From assembly GCA_963556195.1 (NCBI GenBank), contig OY744529.1, forward strand, positions 56,161,580 to 56,225,579: a stretch of 64,000 bases of DNA, written 5' to 3'. The position numbers were made by a program, and so were the translations under genes. This document shows positions 1-12,602 of this stretch, piece after piece. Under the pieces are notes generated by a model. It did no database searches. It saw nothing but the letters and a program-made list of their open reading frames with translations, and was not told where the DNA came from. This stretch comes from Sepiola atlantica. Taxonomy: Eukaryota; Mollusca; Cephalopoda; Sepiida; Sepiolidae. How positions within the stretch are numbered: position 1 is the first letter of the stretch; the number at the start of each line of letters is the position of its first letter.

Positions 1-19
1 CACACACATACCCCCCCCC

Positions 20-89
<70 letters not shown>

Positions 90-90
90 T
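1..90. repeat. Compound microsatellite CA / poly-C / (TA)n
   Basis: A short CA run, ten Cs, then about 65 bases of alternating TA. The array is cut by the window edge, so its full length is unknown. Confidence 0.95.
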
Positions 91-290
91 GCACAAATTT
101 AAGATTGACTAAATAATGTGCTGTGAATATGCATATATAGATGATTTTGTTTATGAATATACATTTATACACAATGCAAGTCAGCCAGCCATCTTTATAC
201 TATGTACATCTTGATGCAATTCATCAACACAATTGAACTGAAACCAATTAAAGCAAAAGAGACTTAATTCTTTTGCCATCGCAGTACTCA
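91..290. other. AT-rich non-coding DNA
   Basis: No coding pattern, RNA gene or repeat recognised between the first microsatellite and the compound minisatellite. Confidence 0.6.
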
Positions 291-295
291 ATAAC

Positions 296-665
296 ATCTT
301 TAACACTACTGTTGTTACTACTACTACTACTACTAATAATAATAATAATAGAAAGAAGAATGTCATTAACACTACTGTTGTTACTACTACTACTACTACT
401 AATAATAATAATAATAGAAAGAAGAATGTCATTAACACTACTGTTGTTACTACTACTACTACTACTACTACTAATAATAATAATAATAGAAAGAAGAATG
501 TCATTAACACTAATGTTGTTACTATTACTACTACTACTACTAATAATAATAATAATAATAATAGAAAGAAGAATGTCATTAACACTACTGTTGCTACTAC
601 AACTACTACTACAACAACTACTACAACTACTACTACTAATAATAGAAAGAAGAATGTCATTAATA
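296..665. repeat. Compound minisatellite, ~66-77 bp unit, 5 copies
   Basis: Each unit holds the phrase AACACTACTGTTGTTACTAC, a (CTA)n run, an (ATA)n run and GAAAGAAGAATGTCATT. Units begin near 302, 368, 434, 506 and 581, so spacing is 66, 66, 72 and 75. The growth comes from extra CTA or ATA triplets inside the later units. Long open frames on both strands here are low-complexity Leu/Val/Ile strings produced by the triplets and are not genes. Confidence 0.95.
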
Positions 666-1071
666 ATGCGAAAAACCGTACTAATCTTAGTGTTCTTTAC
701 AACAGATTCAAGTTTTTCGAACCGCCAAAAGGCAATGCCAAATGTGATCTGTCAATCAATTAATTAATTAATTATCTTCAACTTTATAAACGTTTGTAAG
801 AACCGTTCAATTTTGACTTTTCATTTATTTATTCATTTACAAATAAAAAAAAAACATGCATCAAATGTTTCGGAATTTTCACATGAGATGTGATGATTTG
901 TATTATTTGTATATTTCATCCAAGATGACAACAGTAATCCTAATTTGCCAAATAATACAGATGCATTATAGTTTTGCACGTTATAATGTAATCAAGTAAA
1001 TATTGATTCATATTCTTGTATTTACGTCAAATAACTTCGTCTAAAACTATACTTTATACACCTACATACCC

Positions 1072-1073
<2 letters not shown>
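666..1073. other. AT-rich non-coding DNA
   Basis: No gene or clear repeat seen, apart from a short TTAA run near 757-772. Confidence 0.6.
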
Positions 1074-1110
<37 letters not shown>

Positions 1111-1347
1111 AGCAAAAATTAGTATACATATGTATGTATGTGTCTTAATATTTATAATGTATTCCTGTGTGTTTTTTAAAAATATATTATTAACAACGAC
1201 ACATTACACTACCAGTAAAATATCTATAATTACAAATTTGATACGATAAATTTAAGCGTCATGTGTTCAGATTTTAAATGCTTAGCCAACACATAACATA
1301 TTTCGATAAAATTTATTTTATGAAATCTAATTTGAAAGAGATCAAAT

Positions 1348-1442
<95 letters not shown>

Positions 1443-1510
1443 GTATATATATGTATTTATATCTACATATATATGTATATATATACATATATATGTATAT
1501 ATATATATCG
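1074..1510. repeat. Microsatellites (TA)n, (TC)n-(TA)n-(TATG)n
   Basis: (TA)n at about 1074-1104. A (TC)n tract at 1352-1388 runs directly into (TA)n at 1389-1432, then imperfect TATATG/TACATA repeats to about 1508. The stretch between 1105 and 1350 is plain AT-rich sequence. Reading frames here give Ser-Leu and Ile-Tyr strings only. Confidence 0.95.
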
Positions 1511-2573
1511 TGTCAATCATGACTGAAGATAACTGGTGAGATTTGCGACAGAAAATATAATGTTTAGTTGACTTGATCTTTCGATTGTGTATTTGTCGAA
1601 ATCACGATGGAATGAAACTACAATAAAATCAACTCAGTTTGTGCGATTTTATATTTTTATGAAATCTGCAAAAATATATTTTTATTTTGTTGATAAAAAA
1701 TGCAAAAATGGGGTATGTCTTAAGATAAACCACAATTTACAATTTTATTTTTTTAACTGATTCTTTTTATAAAACATTATCTAAGAGACTATTGAGCCAT
1801 TTATGATTGCATGTTCGTCTCTTTCGATTAGGCTAGGTTCTGATTTTCACGTTGTTATATATGTGTACGGTTAATTGTAATCAACTCTATAATGCACCAG
1901 ATTTTTTGGGGTTTAACTGTTTGGCCATGTTAGATGCAACTCTTTTCTCTGATAAGGTTCGCTTAACATTTTGCTTAACATTCATTCGAGTAATATGTGA
2001 TTTTATAATGTTAAATAAACGATTTAAGAAGGATAGATAGAAAGGGGAAGAAAAATACATAGGGCTATGCTGTCTTAATTTTAGCCTATATTTATTGCAA
2101 TTATTTTCTCACTGTTTTATATAATGTTTATGTATGTTGTTGTTTAATGTATTTATCATTATAATTCACTTCCTTACACATTTTTTGTATCAACCTGACG
2201 TCTGCTTTGTTGATCACCCCGCCCCGTATTTATATCTCAGTTTATTTGAACCAATGTTCTAACGGGATAGTCATTCTCTGTATTTCGACGACCGTTAAGT
2301 TTGATGATTGATTGCATTCTATCTCATTTTATTAATAATTTTGTTCTGGAATTGTAAGCAACGAGTATACATTTTAATATATATATATCCTAAAGATGAT
2401 TTATAACTCATGTCGATTTCAGGTAAATGACTGTAGAAACTTGGAAAATGAATGTTTGTTTTAACGTCTATTCATTTCCAAGTTTTGATTTACGTGATTA
2501 TTTTTATAGAAAATGGCCGCATCTAAATATATGCAAATAGACACGTAAATATATACATGAGAAATTACATTGT
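1511..2573. other. AT-rich non-coding DNA with one hairpin
   Basis: No gene recognised. A perfect or near-perfect stem joins 2437-2453 (AAACTTGGAAAATGAAT) with 2470-2485 (ATTCATTTCCAAGTTT). Confidence 0.55.
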
Positions 2574-2574
2574 C

Positions 2575-2625
<51 letters not shown>
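2574..2625. repeat. (GAT)n trinucleotide array
   Basis: About 17 uninterrupted GAT triplets. Confidence 0.97.
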
Positions 2626-2626
<1 letters not shown>

Positions 2627-4284
2627 CTTTGTGTTGATTATCATTAACAATAACAATTAAATATTGAGCAGATCAAATACAGCAAAAATAGTCGAAGTGG
2701 CATAGCCTATACCTATCCTATAAATAAGGAAATGGTAAGATAGTCAGCATTCAAAATATAATGGCAAATAAAAATATAAAATTAATTCACTCTAACATAG
2801 ATGTAGACACACAATTAATGTAGGTATATAACATGGGTATTGGTGTTTTGGGGTTTCTTGCCTTATATTATCTTCTTTTTTTCATATTTCTTTAATAACT
2901 ACTCGATCCATCACTTATTTAGGACAGTAAGGACAAATAAATAGGCCCGATCGACCCATGAAATGATAAACCTGCAACAGAATGCGTAATAACACACTAA
3001 CTAACCCAGATTAAATCCAGACATTCATAATCATAAGGTTAGCCGTCCAAGATAACTTAAGATGCCAAATAGAAAGAACCTAGGCAGTTTCGAGTAAAAA
3101 AACAAACACAAAAACATCATTAATGCATTAATACATATAATGGACTTAAACAACTTTAAAATCTTCACACCCTAAAACTATACCCACTGGCAGAGAACAC
3201 AAATCGACAATTTAGTTTTATTTTGAATATGTAACTTTATTTAATCTTATCTAGATTACACATTATACAATAAGAAAACAACTCCTTGAACTATAAGAGA
3301 ACGCATAATCGGGAAAACTCCGTTCTTCGTTTTCGTACTCAAAACTCACAAAAAAGAGTTAAATATAAAAGTTAATCAAAACTAACTTTAAGTATACATT
3401 TTCTTATAAATTCTCTTAAATCTACTCAATACTTTATAAAGAGGTTATTAGCACCATTTAATAGAAAATAACAAATCTATAATTGCTTTTGTAGGTATTA
3501 TCTTGTCTGGAGAGCTCTAAACTGTTGCGTTTGAAAGGAGTTGCTATTAGTTTCGCATTCAAATAGAAACTTACTTCTTAAGTGAAGCAATCTGGGATAT
3601 TAATCTTATATTAGTGTAAATTTAAACGATTTATAAATAGATACTAAATATCATACACCAAAACACCGAAGTACAACAATTTTAACATTGCTCGAACGTG
3701 TTGCTATGTCTATCGAACTAACTCCTAACTGGTGAGTTAAAAAGATATTAGCTCTGCACTTAGTTTCGTATTTAAATAACTTAAATAAACTTTTGTAAAC
3801 TAAATGAACTCAATTTTAGGCAAGCTAAATTATCATCAAGTAAATTTAATTTTTTTGAAATAAATGATGGAATTAAGTAGATATCTTGGAGAATATCACT
3901 AAATTAAAATTCATGAATACACGCGATTTTCTTCGTGTTTAAACTCTGAACGATAAAATTAAAAATAGCGTCCTAACTAGATATTTCCCACGTGTAAGTT
4001 TGTTTTTCATTTTTTTTCTTTGTTTTCGTAAACAATGAACCACTGTGTGGCTTACGTTTTTTCAAGACAATTCCATTTGAGAACTTTTCTTTGTGGATTT
4101 TTCTGATGATCTTAGAGTGTTGCAGATACGATATTAACATAATAATATTGTTTGGCTCATCTCCAGAGAAACAGACCGTAAATATGCATCTCACAGGAAT
4201 GTTTTGTTTTAGAAAATCTGAACGAATGAAAATAAAAAAATAAAAATAAAAAGAACATGGTTTCTGGAATATAAAGTCAACCTA

Positions 4285-4288
<4 letters not shown>
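2626..4288. other. AT-rich unique DNA, no gene seen
   Basis: About 1.66 kb with stop codons frequent in all frames and no tandem or inverted repeat that I could recognise. Confidence 0.6.

Positions 4289-4350
<62 letters not shown>
4289..4350. repeat. (TA)n array abutting a foldback element
   Basis: About 31 TA dinucleotides ending exactly where the left arm of the 4351-4740 foldback begins. Confidence 0.95.
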
Positions 4351-4353
<3 letters not shown>

Positions 4354-4740
4354 ATAGATGAAAGAAGAGTGATACACATGTATGAATGTCCAGATTTATT
4401 TCAAACTTCAATTGTTCAATGCAAGGTATATTCTGTAATAAAATCATGTTTATTATTCTTTCCTTAAGCCAAGGCTTTTCAAAAATTAAAATCTTATCAT
4501 CAGAGGAATTATATAGATAGATAAGTTTTTTAAAATGGTGAATTTTGGCTTTTCCACTGCCAACTTATCTATCTATATAATTCCTCTGATGATAAGATTT
4601 TAATTTTTGAAAAGCATTGGCTTAAGGAAAGAATAATAAACATAATTTTATTACAGAATATACCTTGCATTGAACAATTGAGGTTTGAAATAAATCTGGA
4701 CATTCGTACATGTTAATCACTCTTCTTTCATCTATCTTTA
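4351..4740. mobile_element. 390-bp foldback (MITE-like) element
   Basis: The left arm (4351-4527) is the reverse complement of the right arm (4562-4740) with only a few mismatches; a 34-base spacer lies between. The arms start AAGATAGATGAAAGAAGAGT and end with its complement. No coding capacity. It has the form of a non-autonomous DNA element whose terminal inverted repeats occupy nearly its whole length. The left end sits against (TA)n, which fits a TA target site but does not prove it. Confidence 0.85.
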
Positions 4741-4831
4741 TAATTGCTCTATCTCGTATATTGAGCTTAAACCATTTAACTATAGGTTCTATCTACTAAA
4801 AGTTTACATTTAGTTTAAAATTTGATTCTAT
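4741..4831. other. Short spacer, no feature seen
   Basis: AT-rich sequence between the foldback and the long TA-rich array. Confidence 0.5.
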
Positions 4832-4857
4832 GTATATATATATACACACACACACAC

Positions 4858-4910
<53 letters not shown>

Positions 4911-5700
4911 TATATATATGTATATATATATACACACATATATATGTATATATATACATATATACACTAATATATACATATATATATATATGTATATATA
5001 TACATATATATATACATATATATACGTATATATATGTATATATATACATATATATATGTGTATATATATACATATATATACACATATACATATACGTATA
5101 TATACATATATATATACATATATATGTATATATATGCATATATATGTACATATACATACATATATATACATATAGATGTACATATATATATACATATATA
5201 TTCATATATATATATTTACATATGTATATACATATATATGTATATATATACATATATGTACGTATATATGTAAATACATATACACATATATACATATATA
5301 TTCGTATATATATATATAAATACATATATATATACACATATATATATAGACGTATACATATATAGACATATATATATACATATATATGCATATATATATG
5401 CATATATATACATATATATGTATACGTATATACATATATATATAGATATATACGTATATATATACATATATAGAGAGAGAGACGTATATATACATATATA
5501 TACGTATATATATACATATATATAAAGAGAGACGTATATATACATATATATATGCATACATATACGTATATATACATATATATACATTTATATATACGTA
5601 TATATATACATATATATACATATATATACGTATATATGTATACATATCTATATACATATATATACGTATACCTATGCATATATATATATATATATATATT

Positions 5701-5744
<44 letters not shown>
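4832..5744. repeat. 0.9-kb alternating purine-pyrimidine array (TA/CA/CG)
   Basis: Almost pure TATATA interrupted at quasi-regular short intervals by TACA, TACG, TGTA or TGCA, with two GAGAGA islands (5471-5482, 5525-5532). The strict purine/pyrimidine alternation is kept over hundreds of bases. Open frames on both strands translate only as Tyr-Ile strings and are not genes. Confidence 0.95.
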
Positions 5745-5748
<4 letters not shown>

Positions 5749-5862
5749 GGCATAATAACATCGACACACCGGGCCCATTAGATTATCAAAGTTAAGCAAC
5801 GTTGAGCCTGATCAGTACTATATGGGTGACTTTTTGGGGACACCAGGCGCTGCATGTGGCTT
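5745..5862 (+). pseudogene. 5S rRNA pseudogene or 5S-derived SINE head
   Basis: The 118 bases follow the order of eukaryotic 5S rRNA: GTACGGCATA at the 5' end, the internal control region with AAGTTAAGCAACGTTGAG (A-box region, close to the mollusc wording), GCCTGATCAGTACTATATGG, GGTGAC, and CACCAGGCGCTGCATGTGGCTT at the 3' end. Differences include ATTAGATTATC where 5S normally has a CTCGTCTGATC-like stretch, and TTTTTGGGGACACC near the loop E region; these argue against a functional gene. No T-run terminator follows directly. It is a single copy next to a TA array, so either a retroposed 5S relic or the head of a 5S-derived SINE. Confidence 0.75.
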
Positions 5863-6159
5863 GGAGAGGATATGGGTACTACCAGGTTCTATCATGCCCA
5901 TACAAAAGTTAGGACAGATAGAGTATCTGCCTTATTCTCTGAGGACGTCCCCAGACATTATGGGAAAACAACAACAATATCTCCCTCTTCCTTTCTCTTA
6001 AACGTCGATTGCGAGAAATCGACACAGACACTAGTTGAAATTTAGATACACGATGAAAGGGTCATTGCTGTCTACAGTGTTCAATGCTTATCGCAGATGA
6101 CAACAATGCAATTTCAAACAGTTCTTTTCTTTTAAGACTAATACATCTTTAAAGGGGCT

Positions 6160-6163
<4 letters not shown>
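5863..6163. other. Sequence downstream of the 5S relic, with a small hairpin
   Basis: No gene. A perfect 7-bp stem GTCGATT (6004-6010) / AATCGAC (6017-6023) has a 6-base loop. If the 5S relic is a SINE head, its body would lie here. Confidence 0.45.

Positions 6164-6236
<73 letters not shown>
6164..6236. repeat. (TA)n array
   Basis: About 36 TA dinucleotides with one phase slip. Confidence 0.95.
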
Positions 6237-6238
<2 letters not shown>

Positions 6239-7387
6239 TCTGTGTGTGTCTGCGTGTGTGTTACATGTTGATATCTCGAATATATATGTTGGTTTCTTGT
6301 CTCTATCTCTCTTCCTGTCTGTCTATATCTTTGAGGATGCAACTAAAGGCACATCTCTATGAAGCAATTTTTCAACAAGTCAACATTTACGAGAAATGAA
6401 ATAGTGGTATTCATTTGGATTTTCGCTTTTCAAAACATGTTGGCGTTTCCGTTCGCGGTGGACAGCCATAAACTGACAACCTGAAAATTGAAAATTATCG
6501 AAATTAAAAGTATCAGCTGATAATGTTGTGTTCAACGCTGAGAGCAGGACTACCCAGGGGTACTCATCAGTATCAGCTATTATTTAGTATATAATGAGAT
6601 GTCATCAGAAAATTAAGCCTCTAAAAATGAATTGCACGGATCATTCCTACTCAAAGATTCCAGCAATCAAAAGTATCTCAGAAAGCGTTGATGAAGTCTT
6701 CCAACATCTTGCGTCATCATTGAAAGTGGATAGATAGCATGATGAGGCTTATCATCAAGCAGAATTAGTACTACGTTGAGTGGTACTAATGATTTCTTTT
6801 AAGCGGTACAGTCACAGAACTTTCCGATACCACATTTCGTCCCTTATCCCCTCTTTATCTCTTCCTCTCTCGCTATCTTTTCCTTCCTTACATCACTGTC
6901 TTTTTATTCATTCTTTCCTCTTCGCCTACACATTTCTTCGGTCTCTCTTCTCTCTCTCCCTCCCCCCTCTCTCTCGTGCAATTATCTATACACGCCTCGT
7001 TTCTTTTTACATACACCAGAATATGATCATTGATCTATTGCTGAATCCGTATTCTTTATGTGGACAATCTCTCGTGTTTTTATATAGATTTTGTTTAAAT
7101 AACCTAAATTAAAATCAAACATGTAAGCAACTGATCTCTTTATCGCCTTTCATTATTCATACTCTAATGTTAATATTACCAAGTTGTCAGACTGAAAGAA
7201 GTCGTGAATCAGCCTAGAATTTTGCACTTGTTAATAACATTCAAACGCAAACATGTAGCACAATTGGTAATAAATCTTTTGGCTTTGCAATTTATTTCTT
7301 GTCGAAACTTGATAACTAAAAAGAATTTAAAATACAGACTTGATCTTCAAAAACTATATATTTTTAAACTTTGCTATATTAAGCAAG
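6237..7387. other. Non-coding DNA with a pyrimidine-rich patch
   Basis: No gene recognised. The stretch 6840-7000 is dominated by C and T on the + strand (TCTCTCCCTCCC and similar). Confidence 0.5.
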
Positions 7388-7553
7388 TAAAAACTGTTTT
7401 ATAGCCACGGGAACGTACGTTAAAAACTGTTGTATACCCACATGAACGTATGTTAAAAACTGTTTTATAGCCACATGAACGTACGTTAAACACTGTTTTA
7501 TAGCCACATGAACGTACGTTAAAAACTGTTTTATACCCACATGAACGTACGTT
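7388..7553. repeat. 33-bp tandem repeat, 5 copies
   Basis: Units start TAAAAACTGTT and carry TATAGCCACATGAACGTACG. They differ at a few sites (GTTGTATACCC versus GTTTTATAGCC). Because 33 is divisible by three, the - strand shows an 11-residue repeating open frame (NVRSCGYKTVF); nothing suggests that it is translated. Confidence 0.95.
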
Positions 7554-8470
7554 TAAACTTGTTAAATCTATGCATTTCGTCATTTATGTGCATATCGTGT
7601 CGGGATCTTGCAACCGCCATTGTGTTTAGCTGATATCGTTGCGAGAGTGTGTGATTTAACAAATGGATACCATAGCGATCTATGGAATTGGCAATTCCGA
7701 CTTCAAATCATATTGGATGAGTTGTGGTCATTTAAGCACTAGCACCGTTGCAAAATATATGAATTGACAATTTCGCCACATATCTGGGTAAACTAGCAAC
7801 TTGTGTTCAATTAAACGTATACAAGAGACTGTTTTTTAACGCAGCATTAAATAATCAAGAAGGGGTTGCATTGTAATGAATTATGTAAAGAATATTCAAA
7901 GGGCCATTTAATACAGCACAACAAAGTTTACAGAGATGAAATACCTGGGGAGTTTGAATTACCTACTAGACACTATCCTCGAGTGTCTTCGGTCTCTCTG
8001 TACAAGGGTTTGTCAGGACAACCTGACATGAGGATACTTACCCCTACAAGTAAATCCTGACCAAATATTCAAAATTACATAGTATCCGCAGCACAAATAA
8101 GATCCCCTCATACGAGGAATAGTGCATCTTCTCCTAGTGAGGTTACCTCAAGTAACACCACGTAGCTGGATACTCCACCAGACTAGATGAATTCTTGTCC
8201 TGGAATCTGGTAATACCAACAAATCAAAAGAAAGATATACTATGACATACTTAACTGGTCAGTTGGGGAGAGAAGGAATTTATTATTCTTAACTTTTTTA
8301 CTAACTCAATGTTTGAGAAATCAAGGAGAATTTTAATAGAATATTCGGGTATCTATGTATCTCATATAGAGATCAAGTGTTAGCCCCAGGAAGGGGCCCC
8401 TTGATTTCTGAGAACTTCGACTGAAGTGAAATTAAACATTAAATGAAAATTCACGCGATATGCCCTTCTT
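7554..8470. other. Non-coding DNA, no recognised element
   Basis: No gene seen. 8050-8230 is slightly less AT-rich and reads like old repeat sequence (CCCCTCATACGAGGAATAG), but I could not match it to another copy in the window. Confidence 0.5.
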
Positions 8471-9985
8471 AAAGAAACTATTAAACTAGTAACACATTTA
8501 AAGAAACTATTAAACTAGTAACTCATTTAAAGAAACTATTAAACTAGTAACACATTTAAAGAAACTATTAAACTAGTAACACATTTAAAGAAACTATTAA
8601 ACTAGTAACACATTTAAAGAAACTATTAAACTAGTAACTCATTTAAAGAAACTATTAAACTAGTAACACATTTAAAGAAACTATTAAACTAGTAACACAT
8701 TTAAAGAAACTATTAAACTAGTAACTCATTTAAAGAAACTATTAAACTAGTAACACATTTAAAGAAACTATTAAACTAGTAACACATTTAAAGAAACTAT
8801 TAAACTAGTAACACATTTAAAGAAACTATTAAACAAGTAACCCATTTAAAGAAACTATTAAACTAGTAACACATTTAAAGAAACTATTAAACTAGTAACT
8901 CATTTAAAGAAACTATTAAACTAGTAACACATTTAAAGAAACTATTAAACTAGTAACTCATTTAAAGAAACTATTAAACTAGTAACACATTTAAAGAAAC
9001 TATTAAACTAGTAACACATTTAAAGAAACTATTAAACTAGTAACACATTTAAAGAAACTATTAAACTAGTAACTCATTTAAAGAAACTATTAAACTAGTA
9101 ACACATTTAAAGAAACTATTAAACTAGTAACACATTTAAAGAAACTATTAAACTAGTAACTCATTTAAAGAAACTATTAAACTAGTAACACATTTAAAGA
9201 AACTATTAAACTAGTAACACATTTAAAGAAACTATTAAACTAGTAACACATTTAAAGAAACTATTAAACAAGTAACCCATTTAAAGAAACTATTAAACTA
9301 GTAACACATTTAAAGAAACTATTAAACTAGTAACACATTTAAAGAAACTATTAAACTAGTAACTCATTTACAGAAACTATTAAACTAGTAACACATTTAA
9401 AGAAACTATTAAACTAGTAACACATTTAAAGAAACTATTAAACTAGTAACTCATTTAAAGAAACTATTAAACTAGTAACACATTTAAAGAAACTATTAAA
9501 CTAGTAACACATTTAAAGAAACTATTAAACTAGTAACTCATTTAAAGAAACTATTAAACTAGTAACACATTTAAAGAAACTATTAAACTAGTAACACATT
9601 TAAAGAAACTATTAAACTAGTAACTCATTTAAAGAAACTATTAAACTAGTAACACATTTAAAGAAACTATTAAACTAGTAACACATTTAAAGAAACTATT
9701 AAACTAGTAACCCATTTAAAGAAACTATTAAACAAGTAACACATTTAAAGAAACTATTAAACTAGTAACACATTTACAGAAACTATTAAACTAGTAACAC
9801 ATTTAAAGAAACTATTAAACTAGTAACTCATTTAAAGAAACTATTAAACTAGTAACACATTTAAAGAAACTATTAAACTAGTAACACATTTAAAGAAACT
9901 ATTAAACTAGTAACACATTTAAAGAAACTATTAAACTAGTAACACATTTAAAGAAACTATTTAACTAGTAACACATTTAAAGAAA
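8471..9985. repeat. Satellite-like array of 29-bp units, ~52 copies
   Basis: Units run AAAGAAACTATTAAACTAGT followed by AACACATTT, head to tail without gaps for 1.5 kb. One position gives three variants: ACACATTT (A), ACTCATTT (T) and ACCCATTT (C). These follow an approximate A-A-T order, an 87-bp trimer. The C variant appears at 8841, 9276 and 9711, exactly 435 bp (15 units) apart each time, showing higher-order amplification. Copies are otherwise nearly identical, so the array is young or homogenised. It has no coding capacity. Confidence 0.97.
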
Positions 9986-10868
9986 TAATAATAAATGAAA
10001 AAGAAATTATTAGTGTATATAGACTTCGGGAAGCCTTGTCGTTATGATTTCCTTCCCCTTGTTAGCTACAGAGTCAGCTCTACTGGTATAAAACGTTCCT
10101 GTCCCAGAGATCGGCTTTTACGAAAGCACGGTAGTAACTAGTAACTATCAGAGGTATTACAAAGAAGATAAACGGTAATATGTCATGCCTAGGGTCCAGG
10201 AATCATATTTTTATGTATATATTAGTGTTGGGACGATTAATGGGAATCGGTAATCGAAAAAATCAGATTTTTAGGGGTATCCGTATCGGAATCGGTAAAA
10301 ATGTAAGTCTTATTTCCGATTCCAAAAACGATTCTTTTAATTATGTTCTTGCAATAACAATTAAACACACACAAGGTGTTTATTTATTAGAAGATTGTTT
10401 ATTTATAACATCAGACTAAGGGCCACAGATTAGGAATCCCATTCCAAGATTTAGAATAGACTCTCCGAGTCAAATTTTTTTTTTTATTGGTAAATTTTGG
10501 TAAACAAAGTAAATATTCTAGAGTTCACTTACGCCTATTCTCTTATCAAACCTTTTGAAATGTTCCAATTTCTTTTCGCATTTATTTGCTAAACGTCTAT
10601 ATGACGCCTCTCAGAGAGTTCAAAGTTAAGAATTAAAAGGCTGGGCCAATATTTTTCTAGGCATTAAAATGAATTTAGATAAAAAGGACACTGATAAAAA
10701 TGGCACAAGTAGAGAACTAAGAGAAAAGGCACAAGTCAGAAAATGTAGATGAGAATCTCACAATAAGTTTATCAAAATCTTGGATCCAATACATAAAGGG
10801 AAAACATGTAGAATTTTGTCAAACTAAAAAAGAAATTATATCTACACATAAAAGTTACCCCAATAAAA
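9986..10868. other. Non-coding DNA, possible element end near 10224
   Basis: No gene. 10224-10330 contains ATTAGTGTTGGGACGATTAA and several ATCGG/AATCGG words. A loosely similar, inverted stretch lies at about 13085-13137, which might be the other end of an old transposon; the match is weak. Confidence 0.4.
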
Positions 10869-12044
10869 AATAAGATTCTACTTTTGTAAGCGATTACGTG
10901 TGAACACACTGAAAGAAAAACAATTATTTCAGAATTTAGAGTGGGGGTTCGTTGCACATATAAATTCAACGTAAAATGATCCCCATTTATGGGCCATTCT
11001 AACTTCTAAAGGCAGTTAACTAATTTTTTTCCACTAACGCTATATCTGACCGGAAAAGTCATAATACTACACGTAATCGCTATATTTTTCGTATTACAAC
11101 AGTGACTTAGGGTTAATAGTAGGAAAAAGTGTGTTTTTTATAACTTTTAACAATGACATAATTTATACTAAAGTGTAATTAGCAACATTAACATAGTCAA
11201 GATTTAAAACAAGCAAAATGTATGTTCTAAAAACAATGTCCGGACCGTAAGCGATGATCATTTTACGTTAAATTTATACGTTACATTTATATGCTAAACT
11301 TATTTTTTGTTGCTTCATTTATTCACGCTGTTTACACATATAAACAGTCTGAATAAATTAGTGTTCAAAATGATGGTGAATTAGCATAGGGTGCAGAGTT
11401 TTAATAATAACTTATTTTCTTTCACAACAAAAAGTTATAATTACGAATTGGCGAAAAACAAACACACAGAAAACAAAACAAGCACCCGATAATTTCATAA
11501 GAATGCAGTATTTACAAAGTACCGGAAAATGTTAAAAATAAAATAAAAACATGTTTTCAAGAAAATAATTATTGATAAACATTTATTGATAATTATAAAA
11601 AAAACTTAAATATAAAACGATTTTTTTTATTTAAAAAAAATATTATTTTTTGTAAAGTGGCTTCTGTCCGTGTGCGAATTATTTTAGTAGGCTTTTGTCC
11701 GATAGGCTTTTGTCCGGTCACCGATAAACCATTTCTGAGACATTCTAGTGTTTTAGAGCCGTTAACCAAAAATATGTTTTTTTTGCTCTTGGAGATAAAT
11801 TCTGTGCGGTTTTTTTCGGGGGCGGATCTACTTTTTTAAACGATTATACATTGTTTTACGACCTTGCCAGTCGGACTAAGAGTTAGTTATAAAACAAATT
11901 AGAGAACATCTCTAATAAGTTAGAATGACTGTTAAATTTGTATACGAAACTGATCTCACACTCAAAATTCTAAAATAAGTGTTTGTAATTCCAACAAATC
12001 TTTCAAGGTGTTCACACGTAATCATCTAAAAAATAGAATATCAT
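10869..12044. mobile_element. 1.2-kb segment bounded by ~90-bp inverted repeats
   Basis: 10869-10946 and 11951-12044 are diverged inverted copies sharing GATTACGTGTGAACAC, TGAAAGA and TTATTT.AGAATTT.GAGTG in the same order. The interior is AT-rich and non-coding. It has three close copies of GGCTTTTGTCCG-like sequence (11659-11670, 11690-11701, 11705-11716) and a partly inverted AACGTAAAATGATC word (about 10967 and 11254). This looks like an old non-autonomous DNA transposon; its family is not recognised. Confidence 0.5.
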
Positions 12045-12095
12045 ATTTTTGTATGGGAAGATAAAGCTGAGGGTGTTAATCTAGAAATTTGCGAT

Positions 12096-12601
<506 letters not shown>

Positions 12602-12602
<1 letters not shown>

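Noticed and set aside
181..767. Long Leu/Val/Ile open frames on both strands
   Set aside because: They are read from the CTA/ATA minisatellite; homopolymeric, overlapping on both strands, no codon bias.
4815..5799. Open frame of more than 300 codons rich in Tyr and Ile
   Set aside because: Alternating TA/CA sequence lacks stop codons in several frames by composition alone; all frames and both strands show similar strings.
7374..7583. 11-residue repeat protein on the - strand (NVRSCGYKTVF)
   Set aside because: The frame exists only because the 33-bp unit is divisible by three; no start context, no extension beyond the array.
8471..9985. CRISPR-like regular repeats
   Set aside because: Units are contiguous with no unique spacers, in a eukaryotic setting; it is a satellite.
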